Assembly: GCA_008973525.1 (NCBI GenBank)
Contig: WACJ01000079.1
Location: forward strand, 62,001 to 126,000
Source: Stenopsyche tienmushanensis
Lineage: Eukaryota > Arthropoda > Insecta > Trichoptera > Stenopsychidae
Length of the DNA: 64,000 nucleotides
Direction: 5' to 3'
In this document: positions 48,401-60,735 of the stretch, in pieces
Position numbering within the stretch: the first letter of the stretch is position 1
How the letters are laid out: the number at the start of each line of letters is the position of its first letter
The notes under the pieces: model-generated
The model's input: only the letters and a program-made list of their open reading frames with translations
What the model was told of the DNA's origin: nothing
Databases searched by the model: none
Position numbers and translations under genes: made by a program

Positions 48401-51400
48401 AAGCGTTATTAAAAAAGTTCCATTTTAATTTTATAAACTATAAGATAAATATTTTAATATTACTTTGAACATGTTGTAGGAGTTCCTTGTTAAATATTTA
48501 GTCCGAAATGGGAAAATCATTGAAGATAAACATCTTGAAGAGTCTATTCACGAGAAAAACTTAAATATTTTTAAATTTTTATTAAGTATTTGAAAACATA
48601 TATTCATTTTCTGTGATATGTTTCAACATTTCTATATTTGGTGGATGAAATTCTAATATTATTTCCTTGTTTGTTTCAGAAGAAAATCTGCAATTGAAGA
48701 AACCAATTATATTTATATTGGCTAAATTATTCGTGGAGTTCTTATATACAGATTGTAGTAAAAAAAATGTAAATATTGACAACACATTTTTGTACATCAT
48801 TTCAGTGTAACAATGTTTTTAAATCATCGGTTTTCAGGCTGCATGGATAATGAAGCTAGGTTTAGATTTTACACACATTAAAGATGACTTAGATTTTTCT
48901 CTTCTGTGGACGGCTGTTTTAAATCTTGGTTTAAATACAGTTGAGCTGTTCCTGAAACCAAAATATGATCCAAATATTATAAATGAGAGACATGGTAAGA
49001 AATCAAGTGATTATGTCAACTTTATCTTAGCTTAGCAACTTTTTTTTCTGCCGTAAATTCAATAAATCTTAATAATTCGTTTCAGATCTGACTTTGATCA
49101 ATTGTTTGTTAAATATTTCAGGTGGAAAATCTCTTCTTCAAATTAGCATTATGAATCGAAATACTGAAATGGTTAAATTGCTGTTGAATAAAGGCGCAAA
49201 GCCATCCATTGAAATAGATGAACTCCTAAGTGCTATACTATCAAAGAAGGTAAATCATAAAGAATAAGTAATATCTCGAATTTTAAATGACTTACATCTT
49301 GGTTAGATTGGTATGGGGTGGTCCTTGCTATTCTTTTCATTGATTGGGAAGTTGACGTATGCTTAGTATTAAGCATGAAGACTATTATTTTGCCTCGCCA
49401 AGCTAATACTAAAGAATCATGTTTTCTTTATGCTATCTTTCGTCCCACAACTAATCTTGGTTTTTTATGATTAGGTAAACTCTTTCTGTAGTTCATTATC
49501 GTGTCAGTTAGAAAACATTTCATTTTCAAGAGTTCTCCAGCAAGAGTTGGATTGGTGTAAAATCTATCCGTAAATATATGATGGCCTGTCTTTGTCTTTT
49601 TTTGTTTGCCTGTTCTAGATGATTAAAAATGTGTAGAACGAAAAACGAATAAAACATAAAAATATACGTACTATCAAAATAATATTGAATTATTGGACAC
49701 AAATAATTTTCAACGCAGACTATTGTTTTATGCTCTTTACCTGCACCGATTCAATTCCTCTGAACCATTATTTTCCATATTTCAGATAATAAATATTAAT
49801 GGTCAGAAAATAAGACGATATTTTTACAGTATTCACTTAATTCTTACATTTAAAAAAATGCCAAAATCATATTTGAAGTTCATAAAAGCTGCCCGGAAAA
49901 AAAGGCCACACGTAGTGGCCATAGGAGTTGTAAGGGTTAAAACGATATAATCATCATAAATCGAATCGGTTCAATATCAAAACTAAGTATTCTACAGATG
50001 ATTCAAAGTTGACATGGAAATTGTGAAATTGCTATGATCTCATTCATTAGGAATGGAATCATTTTAGATTAATTTTATATTTTGTAATTAAGATAAGGGA
50101 TACAATCCAGTTTGTGTTAAAAAATATTATCATTATTATTATGTTCTTCTTTAGGTAAAAATTGTCAAGATGCTTTTGGACTCCAATGCCGAAATTCTCA
50201 ATCATCATGTTAACATAGCCTATTACGTGGGCTGTGATAATATTGCACGTGTTTTAATACAACGAGGTAATTCATATTTTTGATATACTTCGACAATTAA
50301 TATTTGTTTTCATTCCTAATGTATTTTAAAGATTTGTTTTATTGTAGCTGGAAATCGTTTTCCTGAAGATAAATCCTCCTCACTGGTAAGTCTTCATCAT
50401 CAGCTCAATAAGGACTATTAGGAAATGAAGGCCTTCGTCTATTTCAAATATTTTCTTTTATAACTTGACGTAATTAGACTACTTTGCTTTTAAAACTAGG
50501 AAATTCTACAGCTCTTCTTGATTTATACGGATTTGAGTACTATAATCAAAGTAATGCGTTGTTCATTAATCGAATTAGGCTGGTATTCCATTAATAATGA
50601 TTTATTATCAGCTGTGTGTAGAAACGCATCAGCCAAAATTTGAATAAAGTAACGGTTATTACGTGATAGAATTAGTAAAGTATTTCTACAAAATGTCTTT
50701 TTGGAAACACATCGGTCTGTTATTTATTATGAAATATAAGGGTACGCTAAAAGCACATACAGAAAACCTCGATTATCCGGACTAATTGGACCGCAAGCAA
50801 AATAATTACCAACAAAAGGCGTGAAAAAGCTGACACTGCACATTCCGCAACATCAAAAGAGGTAAGATTGACCCGAAAACTGGAGCGGATAAAACTGGAC
50901 TATCGAATAAAACAGTTAACCTGAATACAGAGAATTATATATATATATATATATCCAAGTATAATAGCGACAATGAATTTGTTTCACTTGCAAATATCAA
51001 AATCATTAGAATTAAAACTAATACATATTTTTCCCTTGTAGGATTGTGACGCCAGCATATGTTTAATGTGTAGAGATAACTCTTCACTTAAGCAGTTTAT
51101 CAAGAAATTAGAAGAGCTCGGTAAATACAATACACTTTCCTGCAACTGAAAAAATAAATTTTAAATTTAACTAAATTTTAAAAGCGAGAGCGTAATTGAA
51201 AATATTAGTATATTTCCCTAGTCCTAGGTTGACGTCTTTCTTCTTTCGGTTGTTCATCTTGCCACATTACCTGCATACTACCATTTCAAACAATTTATTC
51301 TCGCTAACTTGAATCTATTTCATTTTTATTACTTCTGCTTTTCTCTGTCTCTCTTCGAGCTCAACGTGCAAAAGTGCTCTTTCCGAATTACTGGAATTTG

Positions 51401-54400
51401 ATCGCAAATACGCGACTGTAACACTATACGGAATAATGACGTACATTTCAATATTAGATAGATTAACGTCTTTTATTTGTCAATCCACTATGTTAAGTAC
51501 ATACATAACAGATCCATGATGATTGAAGTTGAATGACTAAATATAAAAATGTTGTACTTAGAACTTAATAAAACATTTGATTACTAGTAGAATCTACAAT
51601 ATTCGTCAAATCACTTCTACTTTCAAGCCATCGATAATTTTTGAATGATTTCTAAATTGTTTAGAAACAGAACCAAAATTTTAAAGTAATGACGCTGCAC
51701 CCTCGATTAAATATCTCAATTTAATATACAACAATTAAGACAATGTTAATTTATACAATTTTTATTTTCAGGTACACCACCTAAAAAATTGTTTGCCGAT
51801 AAAATTAATGATGAATATACAATGATACTAATAGCGAATACTCGGTATCCAAGAAACTATGTAAGAAATCACAACCAAACTCGTTTATAGTTTTCTACTT
51901 TAATGTCGTCAAAATATACTAAATTTTTAAGATATTGATTCACCTCAATTTTGAATACAAGTTAACGGCTTTAATTCTGTAGTTTGTTATATAATATTTG
52001 TAAGCAATGGCCGTGTATCATATATGACAGAAATTCAGTTGCTAAAACTTAATCAAAACGAATGGAACTAAAAATTACCTAGTTTTCATTTAATTCTCTT
52101 CCTTAGTATTCAAACCATAATATTTATTTTGAAAAAAAATATTTGTTAGAACGTCGTTGCCGTATTTTCATTTGCAAACTACGCAAACGTAAAAAAACAT
52201 CAAAAAGAACTGCAAAATATGAGTGAAAAACAGCAATATATATCCTTCACAAATGAAAAAGGTAATTTAAATGAACAGTCATTGAACGTATTGCTTTTCG
52301 ATTATAATATATAAACATGAGTTTTATTTCAGTTTCTCTGAGAAAATGGACAAACATTTTAAAGGTATTTTTTTATATGCAGTATTATTAATTCTAAATT
52401 AACTAAGAAAATGATTTTGAGAAACTTTTTCTTTTCAGAGGTTGCCCCCTGTAGAATATGGAAGCGAGTCAAGATTATTAGCAAAAGTCGAGAGTTTGAT
52501 AAAAAGAGGTGAATATAATTATTACCGATCATATTAATGTCTATAGCTGTCGTTCAAAATACACGGAAAAATTACAGAACACTTCCATACCGACGACACG
52601 CATTCCTAATGGCTAATGATTAGCAAAAATACACTTCTAGCTTAACATTTATCACATAAACTCTGACTGCTGCTGAAGACTGCTCTGTTTAAGATGATCG
52701 AAAATGATCTTTTGCACAGATAGGATTGGATCATTTTAATAAGATAAATAAGAAAACTAAGGGACATCATTTTGTGGATCAGACTGCGTTGCCAGACAGT
52801 GTCGAATGCCTTTTCGATGTCGAGTAGTACCATACCGGTACTTCTCTTCATGTTAAAGTTTGCAGTAATGTGTTCAGTCAGTCTGGTCAACTGATAAGCT
52901 GTAGAGTGATTCCTACGAAAACCGAATTGCTCATTTTTAATAACATTTATACTAAGTTCATCCAGTCTATTTAGAATAAGTTTTTCAAATATTTTGCTTA
53001 GTGCAGAAAGTAAATCAATCGGGCGATAATTTATCGGGTTGCTGGCGTCTTTACATGGTTCGGGCAATGGAATGACTTTCGCCGACTTCCAAGTGGATGG
53101 AAAGTACCCCATGCCCAAACACGCATTAAATATTTTTGAATGTATGATACAGACGAAATGGATGTAACGATGATGAAAGAAACTGTAACTTCCGCAATAA
53201 AAATATATACATTGAAGAAAGCCAATCTTTCATTAGATATATCTGAAGATCGTCAAACAACAATGCAGATTTATTATAATCTAAAACAGATTATCAAAAT
53301 ACATTGCTTACTTTTACTAATTTAAAGGTGATGATCTTAATGCCTGTATTTTCGGAGGATGGAACCCTTTGCACATAGCAGTACGTCAAAGATATCATCG
53401 AGTTGCTCAACTTTTAATCAATAATGGAGCAAAAGCAGACTTCCCAAATTGTAATAACGATGATTCACTTACCATTGCGAAAAGACAACAGTATAAAGAA
53501 ATGGTTCGTTTTAACGAATTTTTTAAATATAATAATTTCGTTACGTTTTCTGCTAACTAATTCTATTGATATTTTTATTTCTTGCTTTAGTTAAAATTTT
53601 TACCTGTTTCTGATAAGCATTGTCATAAAACATCTGAACGAACTAAAAATATTAAGAACTTTAAACGTTATTTGGAAAAGTATAAAAATTTTGATCAGGC
53701 AATAGCTGACACAAAATATCCAAAAAACCTAGAACTTAAAAAGGTATGTTTACATATTATAATTTAATTACTGAGTTTGAATGTAATATATTTTTACAAT
53801 CATAAATTTTTGGAAATGCTTTTTTTATCATATATTCATGATATTAATCGAAGTAATAGTTTTTACTTTATTGGAAAAAGTTAAAATTTAGAATCTAAAT
53901 GAGAAAAATTGCCCACACCAATTAACTTAAATTTACATTGCTCATGTGTGAAACGTATTTTAACATTCGCGACATATATTTTTTTCTGAACTTAATGTTC
54001 GGTAACAGTTGTATTCGGATATTTATTTACTGTTTAAAACAGTTTATGTCATGTTAATAAAAATTAGGACAAATATAAAACACAAAAATACTTATAAAAA
54101 TAAACATAAAAATCTAAAAACTATATATATATAAAATCAAAAAAAAATTAAAAGAATCGAGAAATAATATTATTTAAAGAATATTTGAGCAGGTCTGAAT
54201 ATCATTCCAATCCATCTTCTAATTACAACGACCGGGGGTCTAAATTAAAACCGGGGTTTCGATTGCGTTTTTACGTTTTTTAAAAGGCAAAATCATAATT
54301 GAATTTTCACCTTTAGGCGATATTTCGAACCACCTATCGTTCATTATCAAGGATTAACTGCCGCCGTCGTTGCCTACAAGATTAGAAACCACCTTTTCAT

Positions 54401-57400
54401 ACATTAAAATTTCGTATGAAGAACTCTATCTCTAGCTTGTGGAATAACTGGGACTATATTACCCAGCTTAGACTCGTTACGACTGAATATTACCCAGCTT
54501 AATCAGCATAGGGCGGTGATCCGACCAAAATGTGTCTTCATGGACGATCAGTCTTTGGACAGAAGACTCTATACCCTGAGAAATAATACAACGATCGAAC
54601 CATCTCAGAAAGCCGTGTTGTGCGGACTGTCACGGCAGAGAAGTTTCTTCATGTTGAGGATCGTTATAAAGCTTTCGCTGCACGTTTTGACAAGCTCTGA
54701 TCAAAATCGAGTGACAGAGTGAGCGTTAAAATTCCCCATGATAATAAAGTTAGAAGAGTATTTTCTTCGAATACCGCATTTCGTGTGTAAATATAAATAA
54801 TAATAAAAAGTTTGCCGACCTCTGCTTAAGAACATGATGAATGTTACAGCCGGATTGTTCTTATAATACGAGTCAAAACCTTTAAACAGAGTTTAAGCAA
54901 AGTATTTGAATTTAATTAATATCAAGCCAAATTATTATATTTGTCGTTTGAATTCTTTTATGGTTGAGATATATCTCTCAAAATACAAGACTTCTTTGAA
55001 AATATTCTTTAAATGCTTTTCTTATTCCATTAAGCTTATTGAATCAAATATTGAAAGAATAATTTCCTGAAATACCTTCCGATTGACATTTTCTTATCAT
55101 CTAATTTACAGTAGTAAATGTATATATATTACTTTGCTACAAATACTCTCAAATCCGTGTAGAAAGCTGACATACATATTAACTATGAAAACCTAATGTA
55201 GCTAAATATTTAAAACGATTTTTTTCCTAAGGAAATGTTAGAGGTAATTGATAAGTATTTGAGCATGGTATATCCTGGCAGTAATATAGCATTATATTGT
55301 TATGGAAACTTTGAAAACCTTGAAATACAACTGAAAACCGGTAAGAATCAATACTTACTCTAATTGCGCAACATTTGAACTTTCAAATTAATTTACGATG
55401 TTCTTAAAGATCCAAACCTCGTCAACAGCCAAAACAGTATCACTGGAGAGGGAATTCTTCACAAGGCAGTGGATTTAGAATATTATAAATTCATACACAT
55501 TTTTGAATTGCTGGAAAATTTTGGAATCGACTTAGATTTAATATGCTTTCAGAAAAAAGAAACGGCTTTGTACAAAGCAATACGCACTGACAGGTATAAT
55601 TTTTCTTTAAGTCACACAATTTAATGGCGAAAATCTTATATCTGTTTATTTCTCACAGAATTGAAATCGCGCAACTCCTCATCGTAGCCAAAGCTGACTG
55701 TACTCTGGGCTCGCACATATTAAGTGTATCTTCTTTAGAATTGGCAAAGCGCAAAAATCTTCAGATATTAGTGGATTTGATGGTCAATGCTGGTGCAAAG
55801 TCCAATGGCCAAAAAGTGCAATCATTATTCAATCTGTCTCGAATTTCATTTCGGAATTCAATTCCACAAAAATATTTTAGAAAGTGTATTGAATCTTTGG
55901 ACATTAGGGTATAATTCAAAGAGCATTATTTCTCATGGAAACAAAAAGATGGTCCCGGTTTATTTTAACATAAATGCTACATATTTTTAGAAATTCACCA
56001 GAAATAATTTCATGACCTGGAACGTAGAGCATATTCAGGAAAAACTACTATTTGGACAATTTTGTAATGGCCCAGTACTGGAATTAATTAAAATATGCAC
56101 TGCGACAATTATCTTTAATTTGCCTTGTTTAGAAAGTATTAATAAAATTTTTAGATTAAGAGATTGGCTTCAAAGTTATAATGGTAATTAACTAATCATT
56201 ATGTTTTTAAATCATTTTTCATATATATTTTTTTTAATTTTTGGAGGTTGTGACCTTAGGGCCAATGCCTCCCTGATTTTACATGGATTGGTCTTTATTG
56301 ACCATAATTGATAGTATTTACATTGTTAAGATAAAATCTATATAATAAAGCATCTTAAAAGCAAACTGTATACAAATAAAAGTTATACAAATGAAATATA
56401 CAAATGAAATATTAAACAAATAAAATATGCATCTAACGAACATATAAAAATAAAATAGACTAATAAAATAAAAACATATATGTAAAGATTACAAGATAAA
56501 ATTTTTCGGAATTTAGATATTTAGATATAGAATTTAGATAGATTCATATTTTTAAAAATAGTTGTTGACAAATGACGATGACTTAAACGTACATTTTTTG
56601 CAGATAAAATTTATGCGTGCATTATCAAAGATTCTATACACAAAATTATACAAATTTTAGAAAACAGATGCAACAAAGATATCTATGGGATTTACAAAGA
56701 GGTATAAAATGTACTTTTTTTGCATTTCATTATTTCGTATAAGCTCAATAAATAAGTTTTCTTTTGCGAGAAGTGCAAAGCTAACAAAACTTATTTTTAT
56801 TAGGTAGGTTTATCTTTAAAAAAATATATGATAATGTAATTAAATTATAATTGTAGTTGAATGCTTTCATTCACTTTACTTTATAGTCTGTGATCTGTAG
56901 TCAACACTCACCCGCTGAAAAGTTATAGCTGCTGTCAACCATTTATCTTGTTCTATCTTTCTGAATTAACATTTTCGGAGTCTTTTTCAATGTTTTCTGT
57001 TTGATAAGTATTCTGGTACAATGTTTCAATTACAGTTAGATGTATAGCAAGATTTATGCAAAGTTTATTGATGACATGACTTTCACGCCCAAACTTGTTC
57101 ATCACAAAATGTATTATTGGTGGTTGAAATATTTTAATTATTTTCTCTTTTTTGTAGTTTTTTTTGTAATGTTTCCATACTTCCGATTAACTTCTTTCCA
57201 TTATGGACTACAATAATGATACAATATATATAACAAAACGATACTACTTTTTTAAGATGAGATATATAAAAATAAATTATAATAACATTTGAATAATTTT
57301 ACTGGAATTTTTTTTATTAAAATCCGTTAGCCACCCGTCAGAGAACAGACACAAGAACAGCACAAAGTAGCTCCAAGTTAGAAGACAATATGATATTGTT

Positions 57401-58746
57401 TTTACAAAACATTGATCTATCATTTACTCCTGATTTTTTCTACGAATCAATCGGTCCCAGCTGTTGCTATTACCTAGAAACACTTGAAACATCTATTTCA
57501 TTGTGCATTTTTTTTTACCTTGTACCCTGTTATATCTGCTTTCATTCAATACAAATCGGACATTTCGATGAATTTCCAGGGTTTCGGGGGCATAAAAATG
57601 TGTTTTCATAATTAAAATGTACAATTTTTCGTTGAAAGTCCCGGGATTCGATATAGCAAAAAAACTCGAAAGTCCCGGGAAAAAATCCCGAGACGTCTCG
57701 ACACAGAATCCCTAGTATGAACACACTGCAAAATGTCTTCGCTCAAATCTTCTATGAAATTTTTACCGGAAATCTTTCGGATTGGATGGTGAACATGTGG
57801 TTAAAATGATGACAAATGATGTTCGAAATTTTCGCGGATGACAGCTCTGTCAATGTTGTTTCCCAGTGTTGGTCATTTTAGAGTAAATGAAGCTTTTGGC
57901 AAGCTTCTCTGTACGTCTAGCATTCTACGCTATCGACCGTTCTCAATGAAGGACCTTTGATATTAACGAACAGCATTCTTAAATAGTAATACTCTGCATT
58001 ATTTGGATATAGTGTGTATTTACACATTATATCCAAATTATTTACACCCATAATTGCATTAAAAAAGAGATTTATATTTAATTTGATTTTAAGATATGAC
58101 ATGTGAAAAATGATTCGTTTAAAATATTTTAATTCTTTATTGTTTAGAAAATAACCGAAGAGCTAAAAAATGTACTAAATTATATTTTAATGAAGTGTGA
58201 TTGGAATTATTTATGGAATATAAATCCTTATTCATATTCTTTACTTGAATTTCTACTAAGAATTGGTAAGAACTTATTAATCCTTCGATATTTATTGGGT
58301 CAATCTCATGTTTCACAAAGAAACAAAATGTGGTTCTAGATCCAAATCTCGCAAATAAGAAACACGATATCACTGGAGAGAGCATGCTACACATTATAAT
58401 ATTAATAAATAGTGACTATTTCAAACAATGTTTCGAAATATTAAAAATCCATGGGTGCAACCTAGATGTAATGTGTAGAAAGGAACAAGAAACACCTTTA
58501 TACAAGGCAATACGCACCGACAGGTATATATTATATTCTTTCTTTAAAGCATGCAATCTTAAAACGAAAATCTGATATTTGATATTTTCTCACAGAATTG
58601 AAGTTGCGGAAACTCTCATCAGAGCTAAGGCTAACTGTTCTCTGGGCTCACGGAAATTAAACAAGTCTTCTCTAGAATTGGCAAAGGAGAAAAAACTTGA
58701 CGAATTGGTAAATCTGATGGAAAACGCCGAGTCATCACACGATTAA
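45464..58746 (+). CDS. ankyrin-repeat protein, about 30 exons, function unknown
   Basis: The exons, joined by frame and GT/AG, are 45464-45549 (or 45544), 45969 (or 45955)-46093, 46158-46333, 46473-46695, 47231-47427, 47492-47648, 47744-47815, 48267-48388, 48480-48585, 48680-48768, 48838-48994, 49122-49249, 50155-50266, 50348-50385, 50500-50550, 51042-51120, 51772-51860, 52150-52261, 52333-52364, 52439-52508, 53328-53503, 53591-53743, 55232-55340, 55410-55593, 55659-55908, 55991-56183, 56604-56701, 58148-58265, 58340-58523 and 58596-58746. This gives about 1,280 residues. Clear ankyrin repeats include GWTALHHAAHHGYENMCIMF, YSPLHLAVLQKHLN, GKTPLYVATEEGHLEAMDLL, TPLMLAVQLNNTIATQSLL, and WNPLHIAVRQRYHRVAQLLI. 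Repeats are densest at about residues 45-330, 510-550, 745-800, 905-1010 and 1180-1270; the linking parts are diverged. No membrane segment or enzymatic domain was seen. AATAAA is at 58793-58798. The exon borders of exons 1-2, 15 and 21 are least certain. Confidence 0.85.
46725..46950 (+). repeat. SINE-like body and short tandem repeat in ankyrin intron 4
   Basis: About 46760-46800 resembles the body of the family-2 SINE at 41430-41640 ('tttcctggatttaaaaaagt'). At 46883-46940 a unit of about 28 bp containing 'tttgaaccatttccaaaa' is repeated twice. Confidence 0.4.
50768..50935 (+). mobile_element. Tigger-type fragment in ankyrin intron 15
   Basis: CAGAAAACCTCGATTATCCG at the left closely resembles the Tigger end at 14899 (CAGTAGAACCTCAATTATCT). 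The right end is eroded. An (AT)n run follows at about 50937-50955. Confidence 0.55.
52640..53160 (-). pseudogene. Jockey/CR1-like LINE reverse transcriptase fragment in ankyrin intron 20
   Basis: The minus strand reads STWKSAKVIPLPEP, then NPINYRPIDLLSALSKIFEK, then FGFRRNHSTAYQL and GMVLLDIEKAFDTVWQ. These are the finger and palm blocks of non-LTR reverse transcriptases, with catalytic Asp of motif A in LLDIEKAFD. The frame ends before the YADD box, so the catalytic domain is incomplete; upstream, near 53125, the frame shifts. It is antisense to the ankyrin gene. Confidence 0.9.
54308..54361 (-). repeat. reverse copy of the 44522-44577 repeat block
   Basis: The reverse complement contains 'gcagttaatccttgataatg', 'gtggttcgaaatatcg' and 'cctaaaggtg', matching 44522-44577. 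It lies about 150 bp beyond a LINE endonuclease fragment in the same orientation. Confidence 0.65.
54490..54760 (-). pseudogene. LINE endonuclease fragment in ankyrin intron 22
   Basis: The minus strand reads FIIMGNFNAHSVTR at about 54710-54755, matching the GDFNAHS block of AP-type LINE endonucleases. Near 54500-54560, in another frame, it reads IVHEDTFWSDHRPMLIKLGN, matching the SDHxPI block. Frameshifts lie between. It could belong to the same LINE family as the fragment at 52640-53160, but it covers a different part. Confidence 0.75.
55659..55914 (+). other. exon 25 of the ankyrin gene with an overlapping in-frame stop
   Basis: The exon ends DIR before a GTATAA donor at 55909. If that donor is ignored, the same bases read Val then TAA (55912-55914), so the transcript would end the protein there. 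This gives a possible shorter isoform of about 1,035 residues. Confidence 0.5.
56710..58146 (+). other. long intron 27 of the ankyrin gene
   Basis: It has no recognisable coding sequence. A patch at 57638-57700 contains three CCCGGGA/CCCGAGA words similar to those at about 1290-1375. At about 57993-58044 'ttatttggatatagtgtg' and 'cacattatatccaaatta' form a short inverted repeat. Confidence 0.4.
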
Positions 58747-58792
58747 AAAAAAATCTCTAACAATTATTAACTTTCTGATCTGTACTAAAAAG

Positions 58793-58798
58793 AATAAA
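58793..58798 (+). terminator. poly(A) signal of the ankyrin gene
   Basis: AATAAA lies 47 bases after the stop codon of the last exon. Confidence 0.65.
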
Positions 58799-58966
58799 TT
58801 TATCGAAATGCCTCGAAATCTGTAATTGTTTTTAACCGATACAGAAATATTCAATACCTATTTAAATATCTCGTCATTAATAAACAAATAAATATTTCAT
58901 CAAAATAGCTATTATCTACTTTCGTGTAATGATCTTTTGTACTAAATTTGCTTTCAAACTACTTTA

Positions 58967-59642
58967 CGAGGCATATCCCGAAAGTAAGTGTACTAAATTG
59001 TTATACTTTTTTAGAAAAAGTGTATTTGAAAAAAAATACAGGATATTGTTGATACACTTGTTAATTACTTTTCAACATAAACGCCATCCCATTCAATGCA
59101 TCTGATGAGCCGTGACACAAGCTTCTTTATGCGCTCCTTGAAGAACTCTCACGCCAGCTCCTTCCCACACTTCAAAACCTCTTTGTCCACTTGCCCGTCG
59201 GCTAAAAATTTAATTCCACCCATGTGTTCTTTCGGGGAGGAGAAAAGATAATAATCTGAGGCCATGATTTTTTTGACCGAAATTGTGGTTTTGAAATTTT
59301 TGGCAGATGTGGAATTGGTGTAACACCACTGTGCTGTCTTTTTGACTCAGACGTATGAGTCACCCACTTTTTATCTCCAGTCACAAAAGAACTCGGAAAA
59401 CCCCACCTTTCAATTCAAGTCGCGCAAGAAGCTCACGGGCGTTATTGACCCGCTCGCACTTGGCGGGATTTCTTACCGACATCTTTCATGAAACTGGACA
59501 CTACAACGTGAATTTACGTACTAACATATTTCAGCTGTGCTCGCTTTGTAAGGAGATCCCCCTCTACCACTCAGTATGGCCAACGTTTAAAAAACCACAG
59601 CCCGTTACTATCGCAATACACTTACTTTCGGGATATATCTCG
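58967..59642 (-). mobile_element. deleted mariner element with both terminal repeats
   Basis: The left end CGAGGCATATCCCGAAAGTA and the right end TACTTTCGGGATATATCTCG are inverted repeats with TA outside on both sides (58965-58966, 59643-59644). On the minus strand, 59384-59202 reads MTGDKKWVTHTSESKRQHSG and continues toward the C-terminal block SRLIRCIEWDGVYVEK near 59070, both mariner/Tc1-type transposase blocks. At 0.68 kb it is about half of an intact mariner. Confidence 0.85.
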
Positions 59643-59657
59643 TATGTATACGTTTAA

Positions 59658-60205
59658 CCGTTTCATGAGTACTCACGGAAATATCCGTTTTGACCTTCAC
59701 TATTCAGAAAGAGCACTCTTGTGCATTGAAGCTCCGAGGCGGACAGAGACAGAGAGAACTTAGCGCAGTTCGGGAGACTGAGACGGAGAGTTTCATTGCA
59801 TTCATCGCATGATTGTATAGATCGTTAAGCCCAAATTTATCGACTTATAATGATTTCGATTTCATGTGTGTTATTTGTTTACGCAAAGAAATGACCGAAT
59901 ATTGTGAGCTATCGACAATGTTTGTTTTTTTAACTGCTTGCCGTTCTTCGCTGCGTGTTGAATGAGTCTTTGTTCAATTATCATTTCCTTCTAAAGGAGG
60001 AGCAAATTAATCGATTTTTTGTGCATTGTTTATGTAAAGAATGGTTGTGGTCTTGTATGCATTATCAAGTGTTCATTTACAATTGACTCTGCCTCGAATT
60101 GAAGATTGTCTTACGCTGATTAGGAGCTGACAGAAAGTAAACGGTGTAAAGCGATTATGACATCAACGACTTCATCGATTTTAAATTTGCTCACTAACGA
60201 AAAGG
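59658..60205. mobile_element. piggyBac-type MITE, copy A
   Basis: TTAA (59654-59657) followed by CCGTTTCATGAGTA on the left, and CTAACGAAAAGG followed by TTAA (60206-60209) on the right. It is about 95 percent identical by eye to 60749-61294 over most of its length, with no coding capacity. It starts 11 bp after the mariner. Confidence 0.8.
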
Positions 60206-60209
60206 TTAA

Positions 60210-60735
60210 ACCTTTAAGCAGTGAGCTAATTTAAATTTTTCATAAATTCTTAGATGTTATATTTGTTTTTTCGCCACTTATCGTCGAACAAATCTACTTA
60301 TCTGATAAATTGACGAATACCGCAATAAAATGTAGCTGTAGCGTAGACAGAATATACATAGAAGATTTTTTTAAATGTTACATTTACAAGTACTCGCATG
60401 TGGCACGTGGTCCTTGTCAACTGAGTGATTCAGCTATTTGATACTCGAACCGTAGCGCAAATTTTAAGTGCAAAAACATCCTGACATGACACCGTTGTTA
60501 ATCTGCGCAGGCGCAATTCGTGACATTAATATCGGTCTTCTTTTTGACTTTCGACTTTCTGCGCATGCTCGAGGTTGTGATATGAATACACAGGGTAAAA
60601 AAGATGGAATAGTCGAACTGAAAGTCTCACAACTGGAGTCCCTCTGTCCTCTGTCCAAGTATCCACTTTCTTCAACCTGTTTGAGTTTCTCATTATCTGA
60701 CAGCAAGCGGACTCGTCTGAGGCTATTGGTTAGAG
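60210..60735. other. intergenic stretch between MITE copies
   Basis: Overlapping frames on both strands at 60464-60854 (101 codons minus, 128 codons plus) partly run into the neighbouring MITEs and have no recognisable domain. I do not call a gene. Confidence 0.4.

Noticed and set aside
45464..58746. Bacterial (for example endosymbiont) origin of the ankyrin gene
   Set aside because: Thirty small exons with proper GT/AG introns and a eukaryotic polyadenylation signal; nothing in composition differs from the surrounding DNA.
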